From Streptomyces sp. V2I9 (GTDB lineage Bacteria; Actinomycetota; Actinomycetes; Streptomycetales; Streptomycetaceae), in assembly GCF_030817475.1 (NCBI RefSeq), contig NZ_JAUSZJ010000002.1:6276626-6340625 (forward strand): DNA of 64,000 nucleotides. Reading direction: 5' to 3'. The notes under the pieces were generated by a model. That model worked only from the letters and a program-made list of their open reading frames with translations, was not told the origin of the DNA and searched no databases. A program made the translations under genes and the position numbers. Of the stretch, positions 34,218 to 42,366 are shown in pieces. Positions within the stretch are counted from its first letter, which is position 1. Each line of letters opens with the position of its first letter.

Positions 34218-35564
34218 GTGAAGCTGACAATTCTCGGTGGTGGCGGATTCCGGGTGCCTCTCGTGTACGGGGCCCTCCTCGGCGATCACGGCGAGGGCCG
34301 CATTGCGCGGGTCACGCTGTACGACACCGACGCCGACCGGCTCACCGCCGTCGCCCGCGTCCTGGCGGAACAGGGGCGGGACATCGCCGACGCCCCCGCC
34401 GTCGTCGCCACCACGGAACTCGACGAGGCGCTGCGCGGCGCCGACTTCGTCTTCTCCGCCATCCGGGTCGGCGGCCTGGCGGGCCGCGCCGCCGACGAGC
34501 GGGTCGCCCTCGACGAGGGCGTGCTCGGCCAGGAGACGGTCGGCGCCGGAGGCATCGCGTACGGGCTGCGTACCGTCCCCGTCGCCCTCGGTCTCGCCCG
34601 GCGCATCGCCCGGCTCGCCCCGGACGCCTGGGTCATCAACTTCACCAATCCGGCCGGGCTCGTCACCGAGGCCATGTCCCGGCACCTCGGCGACCGGGTC
34701 ATCGGCATCTGCGACTCGCCGGTCGGGCTGGGACGGCGGATCGCCCGTGCGCTGGGGGCCGACCCGGACCGCGCCCGCATCGACTACGCGGGCCTCAACC
34801 ACCTGGGATGGGTGCGGGGGCTGTACGTGGACGGCCGGGACGAGCTGCCCCGGCTGCTCGCCGACCCGAAGCTGCTCGAATCCTTCGAGGAGGGCCGTCT
34901 CTTCGGCGCGGACCTGCTCCGGTCGCTGGGCGCGATCCCCAACGAGTACCTGCACTACTACTACTTCAACCGGGAAGCCGTTCGCGCCTACCGGGAGGCC
35001 GAGCGGAGCCGCGGCGCCTTCCTCCAGGACCAGCAGGAGGGCTTCTACGCCCGGATGCGCGAGCCGGGCACCCCCGCCCTGGCCACCTGGGACCGCACCC
35101 GCGCCGAGCGTGAGGCCACGTACATGGCGGAGAGCCGCGAGGTCGCCGGGGTGGGGGAGCGGGAGGAGAGCGACCTCGCGTCCGGCGGCTACGAACAGGT
35201 CGCGCTCGCGCTGATGCGCGCCGTCGCCCGCGACGAACGCGCCTCGCTGATCCTCAACGTCCGCAATCGCACGGCCCTTCCGGCCCTGGACGCGGATGCC
35301 GTCGTCGAGGTGCCCTGCCTCGTCGACGCGAACGGGGCGCATCCGGTGGCCGTCGCGCCCCTCCCGTACCACGCGCTCGGCCTGGTCGCCGCGGTGAAGG
35401 CCGTGGAACGCGCGGTGCTGGAGGCGGCGGAGAGCGGGTCCCGCGCGGCGGCCGTCCAGGCGTTCGCCCTGCACCCGCTGGTCGATTCGGTGACGGTGGC
35501 CCGGCGGCTGCTCGATCGGTACACCGCGGTCCACCCCGAACTCGCCTACCTCGACCGGCCCTGA
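34218..35564 (+). CDS. Family GH4 glycosidase (6-phospho-beta-glucosidase type)
   Basis: 448-residue NAD- and Mn-dependent GH4 enzyme. It has the dinucleotide start LTILGGGGFRVP, the metal-site Cys in IGICDSPVG, the metal-site His in GLNHLGWVRGL, and the Asn pocket VINFTNPAGL. The family cleaves (6-phospho)glycosides by an oxidation-elimination route; this sequence looks closest to 6-phospho-beta-glucosidases. No PTS or sugar transporter is adjacent. The GTG at 34218 lacks a good ribosome site, and TACCAT at 34204-34209 fits a -10 for a leaderless message. Confidence 0.88.
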   Translation: MKLTILGGGGFRVPLVYGALLGDHGEGRIARVTLYDTDADRLTAVARVLAEQGRDIADAPAVVATTELDEALRGADFVFSAIRVGGLAGRAADERVALDEGVLGQETVGAGGIAYGLRTVPVALGLARRIARLAPDAWVINFTNPAGLVTEAMSRHLGDRVIGICDSPVGLGRRIARALGADPDRARIDYAGLNHLGWVRGLYVDGRDELPRLLADPKLLESFEEGRLFGADLLRSLGAIPNEYLHYYYFNREAVRAYREAERSRGAFLQDQQEGFYARMREPGTPALATWDRTRAEREATYMAESREVAGVGEREESDLASGGYEQVALALMRAVARDERASLILNVRNRTALPALDADAVVEVPCLVDANGAHPVAVAPLPYHALGLVAAVKAVERAVLEAAESGSRAAAVQAFALHPLVDSVTVARRLLDRYTAVHPELAYLDRP

Positions 35565-35577
35565 CCCCGTACCGGGG

Positions 35578-35597
35578 CCGGCCGCATCCGTGGCCGG
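35578..35597. terminator. Stem-loop between convergent GH4 and hypothetical genes
   Basis: CCGGCC (35578-35583) pairs with GGCCGG (35592-35597) around an 8-base loop, inside a 43-bp gap between convergent genes. The flanking GGGGCC repeats allow alternative longer pairings. Confidence 0.45.
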
Positions 35598-35607
35598 GGC
35601 CGGACTC

Positions 35608-36045
35608 TCAGGGGGCCGGTACGACGCTCGGCGCTCCCGCCGAGGCCCAGCTCGGGGCCACCCCGGTCAGCTGGCAGACCATCAGGAAGAGCGGGATGGG
35701 CGGCGTGTAGGGAGTGAGGCCGTCCGGGGAGTGGATCAGCCGGGGGCGCCCGCCGGGCACGTCCGCGTCACGCGCGTAGGTCACCTGCTCGGGCCAGTCG
35801 AGGTCCAGGTCGGAGCCGGCCGGGACGATCCACCACCAGCGGTCCGCGTCGGCGAAGACACAGCCGGTACGCGGCAGATGGGACATCAGGCGGAAGCCGT
35901 GCCGGGCGGGCACCCCGACCGCGTCGCAGCCCAGGGAGGCCGTCATCGAGGCCGGCAGGGCCAGCCGCACCCGGCCGCCGCGAGCCTGCTCGGTCGTCCG
36001 GACCCGGTGTGCCGTCCGCAGCCTGGCCAGTGCGTTCCTCAACAC
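35608..36045 (-). CDS. Conserved Streptomyces protein, unknown function
   Basis: 145-residue soluble protein with the block ADADRWWWIVPAGSDLDLDWP near the middle and a hydrophobic C-terminal stretch (IPLFLMVCQLTGVAPSW). It starts at a GTG (36045) with GGAG five bases upstream and overlaps the end of the HATPase gene by seven bases, so the two are co-translated. I do not recognise a domain. In Streptomyces such proteins often accompany anti-sigma-like ATPases and XRE/DUF397 loci, which fits the surroundings. Confidence 0.75.
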   Translation of the reverse strand: MLRNALARLRTAHRVRTTEQARGGRVRLALPASMTASLGCDAVGVPARHGFRLMSHLPRTGCVFADADRWWWIVPAGSDLDLDWPEQVTYARDADVPGGRPRLIHSPDGLTPYTPPIPLFLMVCQLTGVAPSWASAGAPSVVPAP

Positions 36046-36515
36046 GTCCGCTCCGCGCCGGACGGCTGCCCGGCCTCGTCCGGCAGCTCGGCCCAGACGA
36101 TGCGTCCGGAGGCGCGCCCCGCGTCGTGCGACCCCCAGGCGCTGCTCATCGCGTCCACGAGGAGCAGACCGCGGCCGTGCTCGTCGTCGGAGGAACGGCG
36201 CAGCCGCGGGCCGCCGGGCTGGTGGCCCTGGTCCTGCACGGCTATCCGCAGTCGTCCGCCGGGGCGGCTCAGCTCGCAGACCACTCGGGTGCTCGCCGTG
36301 TGCACGACCGCGTTGGTCACCAGCTCGGAGACGATCAGGACGGCCGCCTCACAGGTGTCGCGGCCCAGGTCCCAGGCGTCCAGCCGCGTCCGTGCCAGTT
36401 CACGGGCTCCGGCAACCGACTCGGGGCGCGCCGGCAGTGCGAAGCAGTAACGGAGCGCCTCCGCACCGGGGCTGAGATCCATGAGCCGGGGGATGAGCGC
36501 ACTGCCAGGTGCCAC
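36039..36515 (-). CDS. Anti-sigma-factor-like ATP-binding protein (HATPase_c)
   Basis: 158-residue GHKL ATPase domain of the RsbW/SpoIIAB-like type. It has the N-box VSELVTNAVVHTA, the G1 loop AVQDQGHQP and the G2 region EHGRGLLLVDAMSSAWG. Such small proteins bind or phosphorylate sigma-factor antagonists. The GTG start at 36515 has GAGGA seven bases upstream. It is divergent from the XRE/DUF397 pair across 205 bp, a neighbourhood typical of the whiJ/abaA-like developmental loci of Streptomyces. Confidence 0.88.
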   Translation of the reverse strand: MAPGSALIPRLMDLSPGAEALRYCFALPARPESVAGARELARTRLDAWDLGRDTCEAAVLIVSELVTNAVVHTASTRVVCELSRPGGRLRIAVQDQGHQPGGPRLRRSSDDEHGRGLLLVDAMSSAWGSHDAGRASGRIVWAELPDEAGQPSGAERTC

Positions 36516-36635
36516 GACCGATTCCTCACAGTGGGGGCTGCGTCACGTTCCGCCGCCGGGCGACCGGGGGCGGGCATGACTGAGCGAACTGGTTCGGGGC
36601 CAACTCTCCTCCTGACGATGACACTTGGCAAGAGG

Positions 36636-36656
36636 CACTCTGAAAATTGCAGAGTG
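36636..36656. promoter_or_regulatory. Palindrome CACTCTG-N7-CAGAGTG before the XRE regulator
   Basis: Perfect seven-base arms at 36636-36642 and 36650-36656 around AAAATTG. It sits about 65 bp before the GTG of the XRE gene, and a TTGGCA hexamer at 36625-36630 lies just upstream. It is a likely binding site for the XRE protein itself, and it could also affect the divergent HATPase gene (inference). Confidence 0.6.
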
Positions 36657-36720
36657 GCTGTGTCGTCGGAAGCGCCCGCGTGGCACACTGCTCGCACACC
36701 AGCGCATGGGGAGGTCTGAA

Positions 36721-37581
36721 GTGAGCGAACCGCGGTCCGCCCCGACCGTGGGCCAGGTCGTTCTCGGCAAGCGCCTGCAGGATCTGCGCGAGCGTGTCGG
36801 CCTGACCCGCGATCAGGCGGCGAAGGTCCTCCGGGTCGCCCCGGCGACGATACGCAGGATGGAGACGGCCGAGGTCGGGCTGAAGATCCCCTACGTCCAG
36901 CTGCTGTTGAAGGAGTACGGCGTCACCGACCAGGAGGCCGAAGCCTTCGTCGAGCTCGCGGAGGAGGCCAACAGGCCGGGCTGGTGGCAGCGCTTCCACG
37001 ACGTCCTGCCCGACTGGTTCAGCATGTACGTCAGCCTGGAAGGCGCGGCGAGCCTGCTGCGCATGTACGAACCCCACTTCGTGCCCGGACTGCTCCAGAC
37101 CGAGGAGTACGCCCGCTCCGTGATGCGGACCGGAGCGATCGGCCATACCCGGCCCGAGGACATCGAGCGCCATGTCGCGCTGCGGATGGAGCGGCAGTCC
37201 CTGCTGGACAAGGACGAGGCCCCCAAGCTCTGGGTGATCATGGACGAGACGGTGCTGCGGCGGCCCGTCGGCAGCGCACAGGTGATGCGCGGACAGATCG
37301 ACAAGCTGCTCGAAGCGACCGAACTGACCCATGTCACCGTTCAGATCGCGGAGTTCGCCACCGGCCACCATCCGGGCACCTACGGGCCGTTCGTCCTCTT
37401 CCGGTTCGCCGTCCCCGAACTCCCCGACATGGTCTACAGCGAGTACCTGACCGGAGCCGTCTACTTCGACGCCCGCCCCGAGGTGGCCTCCTACCTCGAA
37501 GTCATGGACCGCATGGCGGCTCAGGCCGCGACTGCACAACGCACGAAGGAAATCCTCCGGGACTTCCGCAAGGAGCTGTGA
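36721..37581 (+). CDS. XRE-family regulator with DUF5753 domain (WhiJ-like)
   Basis: 286-residue protein. It has an N-terminal helix-turn-helix (GLTRDQAAKVLRVAPATIRRME, about residues 25-46) and a C-terminal DUF5753 region (EPHFVPGLLQTEEYARSVM, then FRFAVPELPDMVYSEYLTG). The GTG at 36721 is chosen because GGGGAGG lies six bases upstream; the ATG at 36706 is part of that ribosome site. Its stop overlaps the DUF397 start (TGATG). WhiJ-type proteins repress development until relieved by the partner DUF397 protein. Confidence 0.92.
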   Translation: MSEPRSAPTVGQVVLGKRLQDLRERVGLTRDQAAKVLRVAPATIRRMETAEVGLKIPYVQLLLKEYGVTDQEAEAFVELAEEANRPGWWQRFHDVLPDWFSMYVSLEGAASLLRMYEPHFVPGLLQTEEYARSVMRTGAIGHTRPEDIERHVALRMERQSLLDKDEAPKLWVIMDETVLRRPVGSAQVMRGQIDKLLEATELTHVTVQIAEFATGHHPGTYGPFVLFRFAVPELPDMVYSEYLTGAVYFDARPEVASYLEVMDRMAAQAATAQRTKEILRDFRKEL

Positions 37582-37817
37582 TGGACCGCATATACAACGG
37601 CATGCCGGCCGGTGACCTCGGCTCCGAAGGCTGGTACAAGCCGTGGAGCGGAGGCAACGGCGGCAACTGCGTCGAGGCGATGAAACTCGCCGACGGACGG
37701 GTCGCCGTACGCCAGTCCGCGGACCCGGAAGGCCCGGCCCTCATCTACTCCAACGGCGAGATCGCCGCGTTCATCCAGGGAGCCAAGGCCGGTCAGGCCG
37801 ACTTCCTGCTCACCTGA
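37581..37817 (+). CDS. DUF397 small protein, partner of the XRE regulator
   Basis: 78-residue DUF397 protein with the family pattern WYKPWSGGNGGNCVEAMKL, VAVRQSADPEGPALIYS and AAFIQGAKAGQADF. It overlaps the XRE stop by one base. Pairs of this kind act as regulator and antagonist and have been likened to toxin-antitoxin modules. Confidence 0.93.
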   Translation: MDRIYNGMPAGDLGSEGWYKPWSGGNGGNCVEAMKLADGRVAVRQSADPEGPALIYSNGEIAAFIQGAKAGQADFLLT

Positions 37818-37890
37818 GACACTCCGCACGCCGCACCCCCGCACCCGTTCTCCCATCGTCGACCCACGGACCCTGACCACGGAGCGCGCC

Positions 37891-38700
37891 ATGACCGGAC
37901 AAGAGCACCACCCCATCGAGATCGACACCACCAAGCCGCACCCGGCCCGGATGTACGACTGGTTCCTCGGCGGCAAGGACAACTATCCGGTCGACGAACA
38001 GATGGCGCGGCAACTGCTCGCCCTGGACGCGCGGGGACGGGACATGGCACGGGTCAACCGGGCGTTCATGCACCGGGCCACCCGCTGGCTCGCCGAGAGC
38101 GGGGTACGCCAGTTCCTGGACATCGGCACCGGCATACCCACCGAACCGAACCTCCACCAGATCGCCCAGCGGGCCGCCCCCGACGCCCGCGTCGTCTACT
38201 GCGACAACGACCCGATCGTGCTCGCCCACGCGGCTGCCCTCCTGCGCTCCACGCCCGAGGGGGTCACCGAATACATCCAGGCCGACGCCCGCAAGCCGGA
38301 GACCATCCTGGCGGAGGCCGGCAAGGTCCTGGACTTCGACCGGCCGATCGCCCTGTCGCTGCTGGCCCTGCTGCACTTCATCGACGACGAGGACGGTGCG
38401 GGCGACCTGGTCGACAAGCTGGTCGAGCAGCTGCCCTCCGGCAGCTACCTGGTGCTCTCGCACACCACCGGCGATTTCAACCCGGAGGGCGCGGCGCAGG
38501 CACGGGCCATGTACAAGGAGCGCGGGATGACCCTGCGGCCCCGCAGCCGCGCCGAACTGACCGCCTTCTTCGACGGCCTCGACCTGGTCGAGCCGGGCGT
38601 CACGCTCTCGGCCGACTGGCACCCGGAGCTCGGCGAGGTCATCGACGTCCCCGGCGACGAGCCGATCCCCGGTTACGCCGGCGTGGCCCGCAAACCCTGA
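37891..38700 (+). CDS. SAM-dependent methyltransferase, DUF574 type
   Basis: 269-residue protein of the actinobacterial DUF574 (Methyltransf_19) family. It starts with the family-typical HPARMYDWFLGGKDNYPVDE and has the SAM-binding FLDIGTGIPTEPNLHQ and VVYCDNDPIVLAHA. Substrates of the family are unknown, and Streptomyces genomes carry many paralogues, often near XRE/DUF397 genes as here. GGAG six bases before the ATG supports the start. Confidence 0.93.
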   Translation: MTGQEHHPIEIDTTKPHPARMYDWFLGGKDNYPVDEQMARQLLALDARGRDMARVNRAFMHRATRWLAESGVRQFLDIGTGIPTEPNLHQIAQRAAPDARVVYCDNDPIVLAHAAALLRSTPEGVTEYIQADARKPETILAEAGKVLDFDRPIALSLLALLHFIDDEDGAGDLVDKLVEQLPSGSYLVLSHTTGDFNPEGAAQARAMYKERGMTLRPRSRAELTAFFDGLDLVEPGVTLSADWHPELGEVIDVPGDEPIPGYAGVARKP

Positions 38701-38794
38701 CGCGCGCCTCCGCGGCCGGCGGGGGCGGGGCGGAGCGACGGCGGAGACCATGCCCTCGCTCCGCCCCGCCCGCCGCACGCGTCACAATGGACCC

Positions 38795-39229
38795 ATGTCA
38801 CGACGCACCTCCCGGCCGCGGGCGACCGCCGCCCCGCAGGTCACCCCCGCCTCGCCGTGCCCCTGCGGCCTGCCCGCCGCCTACGGGGAGTGCTGCGGCC
38901 GGTACCACTCCGGCAGCGCCGCCGCACCGACCTGCGAGGCCCTGATGCGCTCCCGGTACGCGGCCTTCGCCGTCCAGGACGCGGCGTACCTGCTGCGCAC
39001 CTGGCACCCCGAGACCCGGCCACCCGGCGTCGACTTCGACCCCGCGATGCGCTGGGTACGCCTGGAGATCCTGGACACCACCGAGGGCAGCGCCTTCCAC
39101 TCCACCGGAACGGTCACCTTCCGCGCCCACTACACCGACGACGGACGTCCCGACTCCCTCCACGAGAAGAGCCGCTTCGTCCGGCACGAGGGGGCCTGGG
39201 TGTACACGACAGCGGTCTTCGTCGACTGA
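38795..39229 (+). CDS. YchJ/SEC-C-type zinc-binding protein
   Basis: 144-residue protein with an N-terminal Cys cluster (CPCGLPAAYGECCGRYH) like the SEC-C zinc motif and a following NTF2-like YchJ domain (LMRSRYAAFAVQDAAYLLRTWHP, then VTFRAHY and HEKSRFVRHEGAWVY). CACAAT at 38783-38788 is seven bases before the ATG and no ribosome site is present, so a leaderless message is likely. Function is unknown. Confidence 0.88.
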   Translation: MSRRTSRPRATAAPQVTPASPCPCGLPAAYGECCGRYHSGSAAAPTCEALMRSRYAAFAVQDAAYLLRTWHPETRPPGVDFDPAMRWVRLEILDTTEGSAFHSTGTVTFRAHYTDDGRPDSLHEKSRFVRHEGAWVYTTAVFVD

Positions 39230-39297
39230 GCCGCCCGCACCCCCTGCCGGGCACGGACCGGGGCCCGGACGTGCGGACGGCGGCGGGCCGCCGGGGT

Positions 39298-41391
39298 TCA
39301 GACCGGCGCGCCCACCCGTGAGGAGCCGCCGGGAGCGGCCGCGGGGGACAGCTCCTGGGCCAGATCCTCCGCCAGCAGCCGTTTGGCGATCACGTCGACG
39401 GTGGCCCGGAGCCGACGGTCGTCGGGGCGGGCCCCGTCCTCGGCCAGGCGCTCGTTGAGCCAGCGGCCCCAGGCGTCCGAGATCACCGCCGCCTCGCGCC
39501 GGCCCGCCGCCGTGTGCGAGAAGATCCGGCCGTCGCCCGTGAGGTAGCCCTCCTCGATCATCCGGTCGAAGACGGGCACCAGTACCTCCGGCGGGATGCG
39601 GTGCCGGGCCGCGATCAGCCGGAGCCCCGCATGGCCGACCATCCGGGTGAAGAGGTCCACCTGCATCACCGCCCAGGCCCCCGCCATGTCGAGCCGGGTG
39701 TCGGACCCGGCGGTGATCCGCCGGGCGGTCTCCGGCCCGGCGTCCCGCAGGATCGTGGCCACGGCGAACTCCAGGACCTTCGCCGAGTCCCCGCTGCCCG
39801 GCTGGGCGAAGCCCTCGCCCATGTCCGTCGAACCGAGCCGGGCGGAGTCCCGCAGCTTCACCTCCTTGAGGAACAGCGCGACGACGAAGCCGAGCAGCGC
39901 CACGGGCACCGTCCACAGGAACACCGTGTGCAGCGTGTCCGCGTACGCCTGGGCCAGCGGTTCCGACTGGGCCGCGGGCAGGGCGTGCAGCGCCTGCGGG
40001 CTCTGCGACGCGCCGGCGAGGGCCGCCGGATCGCCGCCCACCGCCACCGCCCGGGCGACGCCGTCGGTGAGGTTCGGCTTCAGCGCGTTGGCGTAGATGG
40101 TGCCGAACACCGCGGTGCCGAAGGCGCTGCCCAGCGTACGGAAGAACGTCACGCCCGAGGTGGCCGTGCCCAGATCCTCGTAGTCCACGGTGTTCTGCAC
40201 GGCGATCGTCAGCACCTGCATCGCCAGTCCGATGCCGAGCCCCAGCACCACCATGTAGAGGGATTCCAGCCAGACTCCGGTCCCCGGCCCCATCCTCGAC
40301 AGCAGGAACAGCCCGGCCGCCATGACCAGCGTCCCCACGATCGGGAACACCCGGTAGCGGCCCGTCCTGCTCACCACGTTGCCGCTGAAGATCGACGCGG
40401 CCAGCAGGCCGACGACCAGGGGGAGCGTCCGCACCCCCGAGAGCGTCGCCGAGTCCCCGTCCACGTACTGGAGGTAGGTCGGCAGGAAGATCATCGAGCC
40501 GAGCATCGCGAAGCCCACGATGAAGCTGAGGACCGAGCAGACCGTGAAGACCGGGTTGCGGAACAGCCGCATCGGCAGCATCGGTTCCTTCGCCCGCGTC
40601 TCCACCCCGCAGAACAGGGCGAGTGCGATCAGTCCGCCGGCGAAGAGGCCGATGATCATGGCCGAGCCCCAGGCGTACTCGTTCCCGCCCCAGCTCGTCG
40701 CCAGGATCAGCGCGCTCGCCCCGACGGTGACCAGCGCGATGCCGGTGTAGTCGATGACCGGGCGGCCCGCGGCCTTCACCGAGGGGATGTTCCGGGCGGC
40801 GGCGATGACCACGACGATGGCGATCGGGACGTTGACGTAGAACGCCCAGCGCCAGGTCAGGTGGTCGGTGAACAGTCCGCCGAGCAGGGGCCCGATCACG
40901 GTCGAGATGCCGAAGACCGCGCCGATGGCACCCTGGTACTTGCCGCGTTCGCGCAGCGGGATCACGTCCGCGATCAGCGCCATCGACGTGACCATGAGGC
41001 CGCCCGCGCCGATGCCCTGCATACCGCGCCAGAGGATCAGCAGCAGCATGTCCGAGGCGAGGCCGCACAGGAACGATCCCGTGATGAAGATGACCGCCGA
41101 GACCTGGAACACCAGCTTCCGGCCGAACTGGTCGCCGAACTTGCCGACGAGGACGGTGGCCACCGTCTCGGCCAGCAGATAGGCGGTGACCACCCACGAC
41201 ATGTGCGAGGCACCGCCCAGATCCGAGACGATCGTGGGCAGGGCGGTGCCCACGATCGTCTGGTCGAGCGCCGCGAGCAGCATGCCGAGCACGATCGTGG
41301 CGAAGACGATGTTGCGCCGCCGCCGGTCCAGGACGGGCGGCGGCGCGGTGGAGTCCTGCGCGGCGGGGGCGTGCTCGCTGGCAGTGGTCAC
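39298..41391 (-). CDS. DHA2-type MFS efflux transporter with C-terminal winged-helix-like extension
   Basis: 697-residue protein, well above the roughly 480-540 residues usual for 14-helix drug:proton antiporters. The first 530 residues contain motif C-like and motif A-like elements (LDQTIVGTALPTIVSDL, KFGDQFGRK) and about 14 hydrophobic segments. From about 545 there is a soluble cytoplasmic domain. Its segment RHRIPPEVLVPVFDRMIEEG followed by YLTGDGRIFSHTAAGRRE resembles a MarR-type winged helix. The domain may gate or sense substrate rather than bind DNA. The gene is last in a four-gene minus-strand cluster with SCP2, acyl-CoA dehydrogenase and ATP-grasp genes. Confidence 0.88.
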   Translation of the reverse strand: MTTASEHAPAAQDSTAPPPVLDRRRRNIVFATIVLGMLLAALDQTIVGTALPTIVSDLGGASHMSWVVTAYLLAETVATVLVGKFGDQFGRKLVFQVSAVIFITGSFLCGLASDMLLLILWRGMQGIGAGGLMVTSMALIADVIPLRERGKYQGAIGAVFGISTVIGPLLGGLFTDHLTWRWAFYVNVPIAIVVVIAAARNIPSVKAAGRPVIDYTGIALVTVGASALILATSWGGNEYAWGSAMIIGLFAGGLIALALFCGVETRAKEPMLPMRLFRNPVFTVCSVLSFIVGFAMLGSMIFLPTYLQYVDGDSATLSGVRTLPLVVGLLAASIFSGNVVSRTGRYRVFPIVGTLVMAAGLFLLSRMGPGTGVWLESLYMVVLGLGIGLAMQVLTIAVQNTVDYEDLGTATSGVTFFRTLGSAFGTAVFGTIYANALKPNLTDGVARAVAVGGDPAALAGASQSPQALHALPAAQSEPLAQAYADTLHTVFLWTVPVALLGFVVALFLKEVKLRDSARLGSTDMGEGFAQPGSGDSAKVLEFAVATILRDAGPETARRITAGSDTRLDMAGAWAVMQVDLFTRMVGHAGLRLIAARHRIPPEVLVPVFDRMIEEGYLTGDGRIFSHTAAGRREAAVISDAWGRWLNERLAEDGARPDDRRLRATVDVIAKRLLAEDLAQELSPAAAPGGSSRVGAPV

Positions 41392-41448
41392 CTCTGCACC
41401 CTCACACCGGCCCGGAGCCCCCGCATGCGGAAGCGGGCCGGACGGGGG

Positions 41449-42324
41449 TCAGCGGGGCAGCGAGGCGATCGACCTCGTCAGCCGGGCCACGAACGCCTCA
41501 CGGACGTCCTCGGGTACCCGGTCGAGCGAGAGGTACGGATTGAGGTCCTCCAGTTCGACCAGGAACAGGGCGCCGTCCGCCGTCCGGCAGGCGTCCACCC
41601 GCTGGATTCCGTGGGTCAGGGAGTTCCAGGCGACGAAGCGCCGGGCGAACTCCAGGTCCGCCGCGCTCGCCGCGTACGGCTCCAGCACCCAGCGCCGCTC
41701 CGGGTCGGGTGCGTACAGCGCGTACTGGAAGTCGTGGTCCACGAAGTAGAAGGACACCTCGTGGCGGAAGTCGATCCGGGGCTGGACGAGCAGGGAGCCC
41801 TCGGACGCCCGCCCCAGCGCGCCCTTTGCCTCCGCTGCCGTGACGAACCGCAGCCCGACCGAGTCCGCCCCCAGCTTCGGCTTGACCGCGTACTCGGCGA
41901 CGTCGGGCAGCCGGGCCAGATCGGCCTCGCGGTCCACCGTGGGGATGACCGGGAGGCCGGCCCGGTCCATCTCGACCAGGTACTCCTTGCCCGCCATGTC
42001 GCCCCGCCCGTGCAGCGGGTTGTAGACCGCCGTCCCCAGTTCCCGCGCCCGCGAACGGAAGGCGTCGTAGGCGTCCCGGTAGTGCAGCACGGGCCCGCTG
42101 TTGCGGACCAGCACGGTGTCGAAGCCCTCCAGCAGCGCGGCCGCGTCCCGTGGGTGGCAGAGCGCGACGTCGAACGTCTCGCGCAGCCGGGAGGAGAGGA
42201 AGACGTCCTCGTCGCCGTAGCGCCGCCCGCGCGCCTCGTACGCGAGATCGGTGACGAGCAGCAGGGAGGAGCGGCGGACGCCGCCCGCACCGGACTCGGT
42301 GGCGGTGGCGGGCAAGGGCGGCAT
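41449..42324 (-). CDS. ATP-grasp protein, RimK/glutathione-synthetase-like
   Basis: 291-residue predicted ATP-grasp ligase. It has a Rossmann-like N-terminal part (FDTVLVRNSGPVLHYRDAY), the central YLVEMDRAGLPVIPTV, the nucleotide-binding EYAVKPKLGADSVGLRFV, and the metal/product end ALFLVELEDLNPYLSLDRV. GGAGG five bases before the ATG at 42324 fixes the start. It lies 42 bp after the acyl-CoA dehydrogenase and 57 bp before the efflux pump, which suggests that a ligated product is made and exported (inference). Substrate is unknown. Confidence 0.78.
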   Translation of the reverse strand: MPPLPATATESGAGGVRRSSLLLVTDLAYEARGRRYGDEDVFLSSRLRETFDVALCHPRDAAALLEGFDTVLVRNSGPVLHYRDAYDAFRSRARELGTAVYNPLHGRGDMAGKEYLVEMDRAGLPVIPTVDREADLARLPDVAEYAVKPKLGADSVGLRFVTAAEAKGALGRASEGSLLVQPRIDFRHEVSFYFVDHDFQYALYAPDPERRWVLEPYAASAADLEFARRFVAWNSLTHGIQRVDACRTADGALFLVELEDLNPYLSLDRVPEDVREAFVARLTRSIASLPR

Positions 42325-42366
42325 GGGGACCTCCGGTGGTCGCGCGGGACGGGGGACCACTATCCC

